From the NCBI GenBank assembly GCA_002897115.2, contig BCIH01000013.1, forward strand, positions 129,852-193,851: a stretch of DNA of 64,000 nucleotides. The letters are read 5' to 3'. Source of the DNA: Prototheca cutis (lineage: Eukaryota > Chlorophyta > Trebouxiophyceae > Chlorellales > Chlorellaceae). The notes beneath the pieces were generated by a model. The model saw only the letters and a list, made by a program, of their open reading frames with translations, had not been told where the DNA came from and ran no database searches. Position 1 is the first letter of the stretch. Every line of letters begins with the position of its first letter. A program made the translations under genes and the position numbers. Shown in pieces: positions 36,301 through 49,356 of this stretch.

Positions 36301-36732
36301 CCCTCGGGGCCTAATGCAGCGGCGCCAAACTGTTCCGCCGCTGCGGCCAGAAGTGTCACCAGGACCTGGGTACAGGTGCCGCACGCATTGAGACAAGGAG
36401 GCTGTGTTCAGGGTTTCCTCTGTTCTTAATGCATATTCCACAAGTTTTCAGGCCCGCCCATCGGGGTGCCTGCCCTGCATGACCATTCCCTCGCCTCGGT
36501 GATGGACACCCCCCCTGGCGCGCACCTCCTCCCTTCGGACGTCCACCAGGCTGATGGCCGTCTGCAATGCCGAAGCCGTGAGGATTCCCTGCAGGGGCCA
36601 GCGATAGATAGACATGGATTCCATACTATTGTCATGACGCGAGCAGATCATCCCCATGGGCCCAGGCCGCCCCAGGAGACCCACCCCATCCGAGCACAGC
36701 CGGGCTTGGTCGGCGAGTAGCTGCTCCAGCAT
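33359..36732 (-). CDS. ZW10: ZW10 homologue (Dsl1/NRZ tethering and kinetochore protein)
   Basis: Seven exons (36685-36732, 36526-36588, 35580-36365, 35302-35430, 34993-35138, 33778-34834, 33359-33529) close in phase and give 799 residues, near the usual family length. ZW10 joins the ER tether for Golgi-derived vesicles (with RINT1/MAG2 and NAG) and, in animals, the RZZ checkpoint complex. The mostly helical, Ala/Leu/Arg-rich sequence carries family phrases: LRHNDCVAFYQLLAGLP, a long helical segment ending LGSTLRGVLDPGVRVEVA, DIGVEDAGRLPPIYREF, and the C-terminal VLDLMEIRLQEISDRW plus SAPEVASLVRALFEDT. A 45-residue Ser/Thr/Pro-rich insert lies in the large exon. The N-terminus (MLEQLLADQARLCSDG) is short and an upstream exon cannot be excluded. 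RINT1 was considered, but the C-terminal pattern fits ZW10 better. Confidence 0.75.
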
Positions 36733-37287
36733 GGGCGCCGGCCAGGCCGTCGAAATGCCGCCCGCACCGACCCTCCTTTACGCCGATGAATGTTCACGCA
36801 TTGCAAAAATCGAGTGCTGGGTCGCTGCCAGTGCTGGATGGGGTGCTTTTGCACTGGTCGTTCCGCTGCTGCGGATTGTGATCTCCCGTCGGAAGTTTGG
36901 GGGAGCCCGAAACCCCGGGGGCTTCCGGGCATGGGACTTGGAGTCTTGTCAAATCACAACACGGATCTTAGGCAGTAAATTGGGTGCGGCACTGTCATAA
37001 TACAAGAACTCTGTCATTAAATTGACAATATGCCAACGCAAACAAGAGTGATTCCACTCGGGACGAAAGCAGGCATTGTTGGACAGCACAAACACTGGGC
37101 TCTGCGAGCCTGGAGGCGCTTGCAAACCCTACAATGGTCAAACTGGCACAGAAGCAGGCATGCCGAGGACTAGCCCCACAAGGGAGAAGGAGGTGCATCC
37201 AGGTCTGTATTCAATCGTTCTGGGAAGAAACAAGGCAAGTCAAGTGACCCAGGAAGCTGCCATGCTCACTTTCCCACAGACCCATCG
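36733..37287. other. Intergenic, nothing recognised
   Basis: This is the promoter side of ZW10 and the 3' flank of the oxygenase gene. No coding signal was seen. Confidence 0.45.
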
Positions 37288-38198
37288 TTAGCCATATTGC
37301 TGGCCGTCACCTTCAGGCCCCACTGCGTTGTGACTCTCGAGTTGCAGAAGCCTCCGGCCCAACTTGCACCGGGCGGCAGGCAGCGCATCGTCTTCAGCAG
37401 GGCCCTCTCCCGCCTCTGCATTCCCGGTTTCCAGCTCGTAGGCCCTGCCCGGCCGCAGGAACCAACCGAAAACAGAGTACCGAGGTCGGGGTCCCGCCAC
37501 CGGGGCCACGGCGTGCCACCGCGGGATCTCAAACGCCACCGCACAGTTGAAAGTGGGCACGTACTCACGCCGGCCACCGCCGGCAAGATCCACAAACTGC
37601 CCTCCATACTCGGGCCGCCAGTCCTTTGTCAGGTAATACACCAGGGCAACGTGCCGGGAGCACTCAATCACACGGCCTGTGCACAGTTGTCATTTGTGCA
37701 GATGTGGGTACATGTGCGACATGGGCATGTGCTGCGTTGACAGATCACCACCCTTCCCCGGCATGCACGCAGTCAACCCTTCCACCCACCATCATTGCAC
37801 TGGACCATGGCATAGGCCCGGTCGTCGTGCGGGTCGATGTGGTGCCTGTGGTCGTAGCGCGCTGCGGAAAATGTGCTGTAGGTCTCGTCCGGCAACAGGA
37901 CCGGAAAGACGCGGAGCAGGGCCGCCAAAGGGGACCCTGCGTCGCCGCCGCCCTTGAGGCTCCAGAACGTGTGGGCGATGTCGTTGGATGCCCTGTCCTC
38001 GTACGCAGCCGTGGCATTCCACTGGCCGGCAGGGATGGACTCCAGGATGGTCAGGGCAGTCTCGGCCACGCGGGGAGGGAGAAAATCCGGGAACCAGGCG
38101 ATGCCGCCGCCCGCTGCCAGGGCCCTGGAGGCGTCGTGCCGGGCCAGCCACCGCCGCACCCGCCCGTAGTCGCCCAGCCATGCCAGTGCCGAGCTCAT
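37288..38198 (-). CDS. 2-oxoglutarate/Fe(II)-dependent oxygenase (prolyl 4-hydroxylase-like)
   Basis: Two exons, 37790-38198 and 37288-37676, are joined at phase 1 and give about 265 residues. The fold is marked by the Fe(II) HxD site in IDPHDDRAYAM (about residues 121-131), RHVALVYYLTKDW, PEYGGQFVDL, and the distal His in PRWHAVAPV. A downstream Arg in GPRPRYSVFGWF would bind 2-oxoglutarate. This arrangement matches the prolyl 4-hydroxylase/OGFOD-like group, whose members hydroxylate proteins, though the substrate cannot be read from sequence. The start at ATG 38198 is chosen because the conserved part begins there. An in-frame ATG at 38327 would add 43 residues of basic, Ser-rich sequence that could be a transit peptide or 5' UTR. 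Confidence 0.75.
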
Positions 38199-39210
38199 AA
38201 GGGACTTTCCGTTTGTGCAAGATCCATTACCGGTGCTTTGGTGCCGGGAGTCCTGCTTCACCTTAAGCACACCGCCCCTGCTCCGCCCGAGCCGGCGGCG
38301 AGGGGCCTCATCCCCGCCCCTCGGCATCGATTCCACCACCCAATCCGGTTGTGCATCACATTGGGCAAACAATCGGCCTTAGAGCAAATGGGCGCACCGC
38401 CAGCAGGCTCATCTCCAAGCAGGGTTCGTGTCAGAGGAGCCCGCAGCATCCCGACGCCTCCCCCGACACTGATCTGCCGAATGTTTCTTCCTTCCTGAAT
38501 CCGCCGTTGACTGGTGACGCACAATATTCGACAATCCCCTCCAGGCCCTCCCGTGCGGTGCCCCTCTTGTGCGACTGCACGATGATGTTTATTCCGCACC
38601 AAAAGTCCAGTCTCAGAACAGGGCAGGGCCAGGAAGGAGCGCGCTCGTGGGCAATCACCCTTCGACCTTCGAGGGCTGCGCAGCTGCGGGGGAGGGGCCA
38701 CCAAGCCGCGCGTGTAGGCCCCCTTCAACGCCTGTTACCCCATAAATCAAGATAATGAAAGGATTGAGGGTGCATATGGGAGTTGCGATTATGTCGGTTT
38801 CTCGCTCGGCGGCCCTTGGCATTCTTCAAACGCGCCGCCAGCAATCGCCTTAGGGTTCATGCACTGTTTGGGCCCCGNGCAGGTGCTGTGTGGGCTGATT
38901 CCACAAGAAAATCTCGTCTTACACCTCTATATCATCATTCAATTGCCCATTGTTTTGTCGAATCAAGGGGAGTACTGTGCAGATGAAGACAGGCCAATCT
39001 ATCTAGGGATCAGATTCAAGTTCAGCAACAGGCGATGTCATGGCCACCGTTTTCTGGGCCTCAGCAGCTGCATCTGGTCTCGCTGTGGACCTCCGCCTGT
39101 ACTTTTGGCAGCTGCGGTTCTGTCTGCCACCCGATCTTCCACATCTTGGATCCAGAGCCTGAGTTGAGAGGCATTTCAGCCCAGAGCACTTCTTCTTCCA
39201 GCTCTGTTGC
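38199..39210. other. Intergenic, nothing recognised
   Basis: This is the upstream region of the oxygenase gene and the 3' flank of the next gene. No coding signal was found. Confidence 0.4.
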
Positions 39211-40468
39211 TCACTTGTCGACGGGTTCCGGGGAGCACGTGCTCAGCGCTTCTCGAGTGTATTGAAGAAGGTCATCCTTCAGTGTGCCCGGGTTCTTTAG
39301 CATAAAACGCTGCACCAGGCCGTTGATGACAGAGTCTTTCAGGGGGTGGCGAGGGGGAGGGGTTGAAGGTCCAGCATCGCCCCCACTTGGGGTTCCCCAC
39401 TCGGGGTCAGCAAGACCAGCTGGCTATCCACAGCAGCTTGCTGGGATCTGGTAGCATGGATATCTCATGATGAATCCTGCTCGACGTAGCGGGGATTGGG
39501 CCGACCCTGCCAGTGGCCGACCCGGCGGTCGTCGCCTTGCTGGTTCGGATCGTGCCAGTCATCCATGTGCTGGGCGTCATCGGCGGGCTGAGGAGCTGTG
39601 GTGGCTGGTGCTAGTTGATGTCCATAGTCAAAAAACGCCTTCTCCTCATCCTACGTTGAAGCCAGACCACGGGAATGGATACTGCAGCCACTGCATCTGT
39701 CTGGTCGATGCGCCAGCTGTCGCAGCATCGGACACAGCACCCTGGTCGACACCGGGCCGTCCCGCACGACGCATTGCTGCCGTGTGAGCACAACCTCGAA
39801 GGGAGGGCTGCACCGGCGGCTGCCCTGGGACGTGCACCGCAGGGGTGGCATTGAGGTGGCCGAGCACGCACAAGAGGCATGCCTTCTTGATGCGGCGTGG
39901 GTCGGAAGAGAAGACACCCACCCAGGGGGCACGCCGGCATCAAGCGCAACAGGTGCTCCAGGCCGGGACGAGGCCGGTGGACGTGACGCCCCGCGGTTGA
40001 CAGTGGGCCCTCCTGCAGCACTGCACACAATCCAAACAGCAGCACTGCCCGGAACAAGTACGCTGTCCTCAAATGCCAGAGGTGTGGCGTGGTGTGGAAC
40101 CGCGACGTCAACGCCGCGCGCAACACCCGCCACCTGGGGAGAGACTGGTCCTGACCGGCAAAAGACCGTCGCCTTTTGACCGCAAAACCAAGCCCGTCCC
40201 CCTTGCATGTTCCCCTGCCTCCCAGGCGCTCCACCTGATATGGTATGATCATCAAGATACTCTGCTGGCCCTGGTCAGCGGAACAGTACCATTGAACGCG
40301 TGCTGTGAGGCAATGCCCACTTACTTTGTCGCTCGGTAACCTCGTGGGGCGCCTCCTCTCCACCAGATGCAGCCCAGTGGAGAGTGGGCGCTGTTGTGGG
40401 GTGCCCCCCAGTTTGTCTGGAATGGAATCGTATCCCACCCCCGTTGACCGACTACTATTACGTTCCAT
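39211..40468 (-). CDS. Unrecognised three-exon gene
   Basis: Exons 40325-40468, 39486-39650 and 39211-39423 all join at phase 0 and give 173 residues. The donor AAA|GTAAGT of exon 1 and the acceptors GTAG|GAT and ATAG|CCA are good; the donor of exon 2 (TAC|GTCGAG) is weak. The product is hydrophilic. Its N-terminus (YDSIPDKLGGTPQQRPL) is Arg-rich, its middle is acidic and Pro/Gln-rich (DEEKAFFDYGHQ, then HMDDWHDPNQQG), and it ends in an amphipathic helical segment (KDSVINGLVQRFMLKN, then LKDDLLQYTREAL). The run of coding-like sequence without family match suggests a lineage-specific nuclear or adaptor protein, but I do not assign a function. Intron 1 contains a decayed Fanzor-like fragment on the opposite strand. 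Confidence 0.35.
39987..40154 (+). pseudogene. Fanzor/TnpB-like nuclease remnant (C-terminal zinc ribbon and RuvC-III)
   Basis: The plus-strand reading frame ends in VLKCQRCGVVWNRDVNAARN and then a stop at 40152-40154. The CxxCG...W-RD-NAA-N pattern is the signature of the TnpB/Fanzor C-terminus: the second half of the zinc ribbon plus the RuvC-III Asp of this RNA-guided nuclease family. Upstream in the same frame, VDSGPSCSTAHN sits where active Fanzors have VDE.RTS..C..C. The RuvC-II Glu reads Ser, and the second Cys of the first knuckle reads Ala. A TGA at 39984-39986 closes the frame, and the expected earlier RuvC motifs are not recovered in any frame. The fragment lies inside intron 1 of a minus-strand gene. 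I read it as a dead mobile-element relic. A spliced live gene is unlikely but not excluded. Confidence 0.55.
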
Positions 40469-41079
40469 TCTCGCTTCACCCGCTTCAATGGGTACCTTTA
40501 TATTGTCTTAACATTACAGCAGTGCCGTAACCTTGGCCACAAGGTATGCAGTTGGTGTAACAATTGCACAATGATTGGCCTGTGCACCCAATGGTGAGGG
40601 GGATTGCCTCATCTGGTCGTTACACCTGCAGTGTGCTGCGCTGCGTCCACATTGTCACAAGACCTCACCAGCCAGTCGCCAGATCTGTGCCATCAGTTTC
40701 CAAGGAGCTTCTTCCTACTTCTCAAAGTCGTACTGCAAAGACTGCATTTTGAATCCGCTGGAGTTGGGCAGCCTAAGGCTCGCCTGTCCAGCCAGGAGGG
40801 AAGGGCCGAAAGCTCTGACAAACCCTAACCCCTGAATGTCTCTGTTGAGTCGCCCATAATGGTGAAGGTTACATTCAGACCATCGCAATTACTGAGGCGC
40901 GGGGATTTTCAAAAACGACCTTCATGTGGCCCTGGGGAGGCCTTTGTCCGCCTTGCCACCGCCAAGTTGAATCCAGAGCGTACGGGCCAATCCGTGCGTG
41001 CAAAATTTCTGCCCAAATGGAGGTCTCAGCGCACGCGCGTGCACATATTTTCAATCACGGTTTGCCCCAGCTGAGGATC
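40469..41079. other. Intergenic between divergent genes
   Basis: This holds the 5' flanks of the unrecognised minus-strand gene and the carboxypeptidase. No coding signal was seen. Confidence 0.4.
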
Positions 41080-43951
<2,872 letters not shown>

Positions 43952-44650
43952 GAGAGAGGGAAAGGGGTTTGTCACCTCTTGGCGGGCAGAGCACGCCGAG
44001 TTTTCCCTCTTGTCTGAGAGCGCATAGACCATGTGCAGAGACTGCTGGCGTCCCTGTGACCCGTCTTCGAGTACCAACTGCCCCTCCACCACTTGAGCTG
44101 ACGTACCCAGTTAGTCCTGGCCTTGGGCACCCATTTTTACCTGTAAATGCAACGAACACGTGTGTGTGGATGAGGACATCAATTCTTCTGATGCGTTGTC
44201 TTTACTGTGCAGGGCAAAGATAATGCCACCAGCTCAGCCAGCAACAGCGTCACCTCACCCCGGGGGTTGCTGGGCATCACTGATGGCCAAAAATTTTCAC
44301 ACTCTGCATGGCAATAGGAAGGTGGACCACCTCAATGATGGACCACCAAGGTGCAACAAGTGCCGTGCCAGGGGCGACTTCCAGGACTTTCTAAAACCTC
44401 CCTGCACGACCTGCCCTGCTGCCAAGAAGGAACCCAACCCATTCTCTGAGCGACGCGGCAAGGGAATGCGGTCCAACAGGCATTTTGTTTGAAAAACATG
44501 CCCTGCTGTGCAGGTGGGAGTCGACGAATCTCGAGAAGGTTTCATCATTTTCTGCCGTGAATGTAGATTACAGCCAGGCAGCAGGGGTGGGTGTCCGCTA
44601 CAATCGAACTGCCTAGTCGCCGCCCGCCCCCGCTCCCCTCCAACAGTCCG
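43952..44650. other. Convergent intergenic region
   Basis: This separates the carboxypeptidase and YbaK-domain 3' ends. No supported gene was found. Confidence 0.45.
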
Positions 44651-46148
44651 TCAGTCCTCGAAGATGCCCGTGGAGACTGGTTCATCGTAGGTGCAGTCGA
44701 CGATGTGGGCACCGTAGGCTTGGACAAAGTCCTGGACCTGCATCCCGAGCTTGAGGTCCACCTCGCCGCCACCCATCCAAAAGTACGAGCCCTCGGGCAG
44801 TGCAGCAACCCTACAGCAAGAGTGGTGGTGGTTGGCGGGCCGTCTCAATCTGCTTGCCCGGTATCTTTTGTCATCGAAATGCGGTGTCCTCCCCCCTGGC
44901 AGAGGGATCAGGGCATCGTCAGGGAATGCAAATGGAGTCCCCCCCCTTTCCCTGCGCCAACCAGTGCTCAGCCCACTACCCAACGAACATACTTGTGGGA
45001 GAGGACAATGGGAATTACCGTGCGAGAGCCCACGGGTGTGACGGCGTTGTGGACGTACCCTGTGAGAGCACCAGACTCCTCCTCTGGCGCCAGCCGAAGG
45101 TTGTAGTATCTGGGAGGTGCGGGGGTTCAAGGTGGGCATACTCGAGCAAACCGGGCTGCAAGCACACAGCTGCCATTGCGCACACAGGCACGACTCGAAG
45201 GCGCCCCCTCACAACAGTCGACCCACTTGCGAGAGATGGTTCCATTCTTCAGGGAGGCTGCCCACTGTTTAAGCTTCTCCGCGTTGAGCCGAGCCGAGTA
45301 CTGTCATGGGCAAACGGGGGAGGAGGGGACTAAGAAACCTACTTGTTGAAGGACCATCCGCCCATGCGACAACATTGACCACCACCGAGCAGCCATCTGC
45401 CTCAAACTGACCTGCACCACCACCATGTAGTACTTGGGGTTGAGCGGATCTGAGCAGTCGGTCACCTCTGGATGCGCCCGTGTATTCACCATGACGATTG
45501 TCTTGCACCTGTGGGCCATGCGGTGGTAGGGTTGCTCTTGAGCTGGCGATAGGTGCTGTTTGTAGGTGGGAAGGGGTCGCAGTGGGGGTCACAGGTTTTG
45601 CGTGGCAACCACCAGGACCACAGACCGTTCGACAACCGTGCCCATCACTCTACGAGGGACATACATTCTCACCACATGCTTCTGCACATTGCATGCAGCA
45701 CCAAGAGCATGCATGCATGCATTTGTGCATGATCCTGCATGAAGAAGCAGCGTTGCTGCAACCGGGAGGAACAGCATGCCCCATCCCCCACCCCAAGAGG
45801 CACAACGGGCACACTCTGAAACGTTCGCTCGCTCACTCACAGGTGGTGGATGGTGGCCGCACCCAGCGCCACTCGACGTCCCTCCAGCGGCCAGGAGTAG
45901 TAGGTGCCTGGCACGCGGCGGAAGGCAAAGCGGGTGACACCACGAGACAGCAGCTCCTGCGCCAGTCTGAGCTGCGTCGGCGAAGCAGAAGCGCCCAGCT
46001 GCTGATCTAGCGGCTCATCTTCCGGCCTGGTGCCAGCATCGCCGGCCCCAAGGCCCGTCGCCGACTCTAGCGCCGCCAGCCGCCGCTCGATAGAGTCAAA
46101 CTGGCGGGTCAGGGCCGTCAACCTGGCGCCAGCCTCTGAAACTGCCAT
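44651..46148 (-). CDS. YbaK / prolyl-tRNA synthetase-associated domain protein
   Basis: Five exons (45841-46148, 45412-45508, 45227-45300, 44993-45109, 44651-44810) close in phase and encode 251 residues. The N-terminal third has a short coiled coil (ALTRQFDSIERRLAALES). The YbaK-type fold follows: TRFAFRRVPGTYYSWPLE, GAATIHHLCKTIVMVN, KYYMVVVQYSARLNAEKL, LRLAPEE, LTGYVHNAVTPVG and FWMGGGEVDLKLGM. This matches the plant and animal stand-alone YbaK proteins closely. Bacterial relatives deacylate mischarged tRNA, and the conserved GYVHNAVTP and GGGEVDLKLG segments line that pocket, but the substrate of the eukaryotic group is not established. The start ATG 46148 precedes the coiled coil directly; only non-ATG codons extend the frame further. 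Confidence 0.85.
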
Positions 46149-46641
46149 GGCACCCTCGGGTGAGCTTTGCGTGTTCTGGCTCAATTCAAAGCAATTTGGG
46201 GTATAAGGAGGCTTTCTGAGAGTGCCCAGACGGTCTGAATGGCCTCTCCTTTCAGGAACTGTGGGTTATGGTGCGACAGTCAGAAAGGATTTCCAGGATG
46301 GAGCCCTGGCCCTCGGTCACACAAGCAGCAGCACCCTCCAAGTGCCAAATCACGGTTAGAGTATGAGGGTGCGTGATGATCTTCACAATTCGCCCCTTGA
46401 ATCTGACCTCTTTCTGATGCCTGGATGCGCAGATTGGCAAGGCACCGGCGCTGCAGGTCGCAGGCACAGATCGGCCATGGCCCTTGAGCCCCAAACTCTG
46501 GCTCGGCCCGTGCGCGCCCTGGGCTAGGTGCCTAGCATTTCGAGCCTGCCTGAGTTTCTATGCCCATACAGCGCTCTCACCTCTTGCATGCGAGCGCTGT
46601 ATATGCAGGTTATTTTTCATTTGTATACGAGGACTTTCACG
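46149..46641. promoter_or_regulatory. Divergent promoter region (YbaK-domain gene / YTM1)
   Basis: 493 bp between opposite start codons must hold both promoters. No named element was identified. Confidence 0.35.
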
Positions 46642-48433
46642 ATGGTGGAGGCATCTGATGATGCCCCGCAGGTCACCTGCTGCTTCGTGACCAAGTTGCC
46701 AAGAGAGCTCCGGGTGCCGGAGGCTGCCCTGGTACGTTGCTGCCTCTGAACAGCGAGACAGCGTGTACGGCCTTCCATATTATGTCCATCAAATGCATTT
46801 CCAGTATGTGCATGTATGATTGACTCTTAAGAACCGCTGCATCTCTTTCGCAGACCGTGCCTGGCAACCTCACCCGGTATGGCCTCTCTCAAATCGTCAA
46901 CCACCTGCTGAGCCTGGGTAAGCCTCCCATCCTTGGGAATGTTTGTCGCTACGTACATCGTTTCGTCTGGACGTGTTGCTGGTGTCTGGCGAGCGGCTGG
47001 ACTTGATTGGGTGTGGGTTTTAGGGGGGGGGGAGGGGTTCCGCTGTGCAGAGCAGAAACACCTGCTGCGTAGTTTCCATGTCCATGGCAAACCCACAGTT
47101 CTTACGCCTAACTCTTGACGTCCCACCCTGAAGACCCGCCCAAGCCCTTTGACTTTCTGATCAATGATGAGCTCGTGCGGAGCAGCCTGCAGGAGCACCT
47201 CTTGGCCCGAGGTCTCTCGGCCGAGAGCGTCACTCAGATCGAGTACATCGCACTCCAGCTGCCTCCTTCTGAGGGCACACGCACCCCCCACGATGACTGG
47301 TGCGCAGCTGCTTGCGTGCTTGCGTGCTTGCTTGCTGTTGATGGCCCTTTATTTCACTGGACGGTGCAGGCCAAGTGCTGACTCAGTGCGCTCTGGCACC
47401 AGGATCACCGTTCTCCAACCCCCAACCTAAGCTTCTCCTCCACGCACTGCAATCCCCAAACAGGGTATCGGCACTGGTCCCGGGGTCAAAGCCCGGCACC
47501 TTTATCAGCGCGGCGTACGACGGCCGCGTGAGGGCCGTGCCCGGCGCCGGTCCTGCTGGCGACGTTCTTCTCGCAACCGGGTCCCAGGCCCTCAAGGCCC
47601 TGGCGAAAGGGTCGCAGGGTCTCTACGCCGGCGGCGACTCTGGCATCGTGACGCTCTGGAAGCTTCCGGGCAGTGCCGAGGCACAGTGTCTGGCACGATT
47701 GGAGGGACACAGTGATGGTGTGGCCGCGCTGGCCTGCTCAGGAGCTCACGACGCCGGGAACGAGGAAGGAAACGCTGCCATGCTGGCCAGCGGCGGGTGG
47801 GACCAGACGATCCGGCTGTGGCGCGAGCACGAGGTTGCTGCGGCAGCTGCGGCGGCGGGGCCCGCGCCCGCGGCCAAGCGGCGCAGGGGCGCGATGCAGG
47901 CCGCCGAGTCGCCGGCCGATGCGCCGGCCGTGGCGTCGACAGCAGAGCTCCGGGGTCACACGGGCGCGGTTTCCTCCCTGAGCTGGGAGTCCTCAGGCCG
48001 GCTGCTGAGTGGGGCCTGGGACCGCAGCGTGAAGCGGTGGGATGCGGAAGTGGGGTCGTGCGTGGAGACACTCACCACGGGCAAGGCCGTGTTTGCAGTG
48101 GCGGCGGCGCCTGGCGGCGTGCCCCTGGCAGCGCTGGCTGCCGCCGAGTCTGCGGTACGACTGTGGGACGCGCGAGTCGCGCCTGGTGGCGCCAACACGC
48201 GGCGGCTGCTGGGCCACGCCGGCTGGGTGGACGCATTGGCCTGGCACCCTGACCGTCCGCACCTGCTGGCTTCGGCGGGGCATGATGGCACCGCACGGCT
48301 GTGGGACGTGCGTGGCGCCATCCCATTGCACACGCTGGCGCCGGCGGCAGGCAAACTGCTTGCCCTGGCCTTTTCGGGTGACGTGTTGGCGGTGGGCGGC
48401 GAGGGGGGCCAGGTGGCCACCTTCAAGCTCTAG
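46642..48433 (+). CDS. YTM1: WD-repeat ribosome biogenesis factor YTM1/WDR12
   Basis: Four exons (46642-46731, 46854-46917, 47134-47299, 47464-48433) close in phase and give 429 residues. The N-terminal NLE/ubiquitin-like domain reads CCFVTKLPRELRVPEAAL, TVPGNLTRYGLSQIVNHLL, then PKPFDFLINDELVRSSLQEH, matching WDR12/Ytm1 block by block. After PHDDWVSALVPG come seven WD-type blades (for example DQTIRLWREHE, DRSVKRWDAEV, HDGTARLWDVRG). In yeast and animals the protein forms the PeBoW/Nop7-Erb1-Ytm1 complex for 27S pre-rRNA processing and is pulled off pre-60S particles by Rea1/Midasin through the NLE domain. An Ala/Arg-rich loop with KRRRG between blades could be a nuclear localisation signal. 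The gene is intact. Confidence 0.9.
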
Positions 48434-48695
48434 CAGCCTGGCGGCAGGCCGGTGCCGTCCCTGTGCCTGTTGTAGTACCCTGTAATCCAAGGACACACAG
48501 CATAAGCGATGTGGAAAGTGGAGAAAGGAAAGTGGAGCATGGAATCAGGTTTGGAATGTTTGCGAAAGCATGGCCGTGAAAATCTAACCTCATGACCACA
48601 GTATAGTCCGTAGATATGGGCGTCCACACAACAACCCTGAATCGTCCCCAGCAATGGGGCGCCATTCGCCGGGCAATAGCTCGGATGGAGGATAT

Positions 48696-48784
48696 ACCGA
48701 TTGGTCGCGCGTTCGATCCGCGTAGGGGTCAGGAAATACAACTGACAGGGCTCCTTAGCTCAGTGGCAGAGCGTTCGGCTCCAG
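48696..48784 (+). tRNA. Circularly permuted tRNA-Trp(CCA) gene
   Basis: The two halves of one tRNA lie in reversed order. First comes the 3' half, 48696-48731: A38, CCGAT (39-43), TGGTC variable loop, GCGCG-TTCGATC-CGCGT T-arm, AGGGGTC acceptor strand and A73. After 17 nt comes the 5' half, 48749-48784: GGCTCCT acceptor strand, TA, GCTC-AGTGGCA-GAGC D-arm, G26, TTCGG and CTCCAG (32-37). Put back in tRNA order, the acceptor strands pair 7/7 (two G-U). The D-stem pairs 4/4, the T-stem 5/5 (one G-U) and the anticodon stem 4/5 (U27-U43 mismatch). The anticodon loop is CTCCAGA, as in plant tRNA-Trp. A-box (48756-48766) and B-box (48711-48719) are both present but in reversed order. The leader TGGAG (48686-48690) can pair with loop bases CTCCA, as intron sequence does in spliced tRNAs. 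Confidence 0.8.
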
Positions 48785-48790
48785 TTTACC

Positions 48791-48795
48791 TTTTT
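48791..48795 (+). terminator. RNA polymerase III T5 terminator of the permuted tRNA gene
   Basis: A run of five T starts six bases after the last tRNA base. It is the first T-run of four or more downstream of the 5' half and is the usual pol III stop signal. Confidence 0.6.
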
Positions 48796-49356
48796 GCCAA
48801 TTTTCCATTTGCATATATTAATTTGTTTAATAGATATCGCCTATTAAACATATGCCCTTGTCACGCAGTGGCCCAGGATACGGCCATCCACCAGACCAGT
48901 GGAAAGGCTCCTGGAGACCAAGCCATGCCATCTATTTATTGGGCAGTTCAATCAATGTGTCCTGCAATGAAAATTGATCGAGTTGGATGAAGATGCAGAG
49001 TGTTCTGGACAGGCCTTGGCTGCTTGTGGTGTGCCCTAAACAGAGGAGTTGGCTGTACCAATTTCCGCGCCGTCCGGAGCGGCCCGGACACCCACCAAGC
49101 CGCTCGCCCGGGAACCAGCCACGCAAACCAAATCCGAAACGTTCGAACTGTGGGGTGTATGCAGTACATCTTTAAAGTGGTGGTTTCCTCGCATCTGGAC
49201 GCGTCAGTACGAAGGAGGCTCGGGAGGGACGGGCTCGCGAGGTCCTCGCTGAAAACGTGGCGGAAGCTCCCTGGAGGACCCTGGCCCTCTGTTCTTCCAT
49301 TGCTTCTCCCGGAGACAGGAAGCCCAAATTTCTGAATATCGAAGCACAGCACGCAG
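48796..49356. other. Intergenic, AT-rich then GC-rich, no gene supported
   Basis: The first 60 bases after the tRNA are unusually AT-rich (ATATATTAATTTGTTTAATA). The rest is promoter-side DNA of the next gene. Confidence 0.4.

Noticed and set aside
33359..36732. RINT1/MAG2 instead of ZW10
   Set aside because: The C-terminal LQEISDRW and EVASLVRALFEDT blocks and the LRHNDC segment fit ZW10 better. A profile search could settle it.
48749..48784. Ordinary tRNA with an intron, read forward from 48749
   Set aside because: No complementary anticodon strand, T-arm or acceptor strand was found downstream. The matching parts lie upstream instead, which led to the permuted model.
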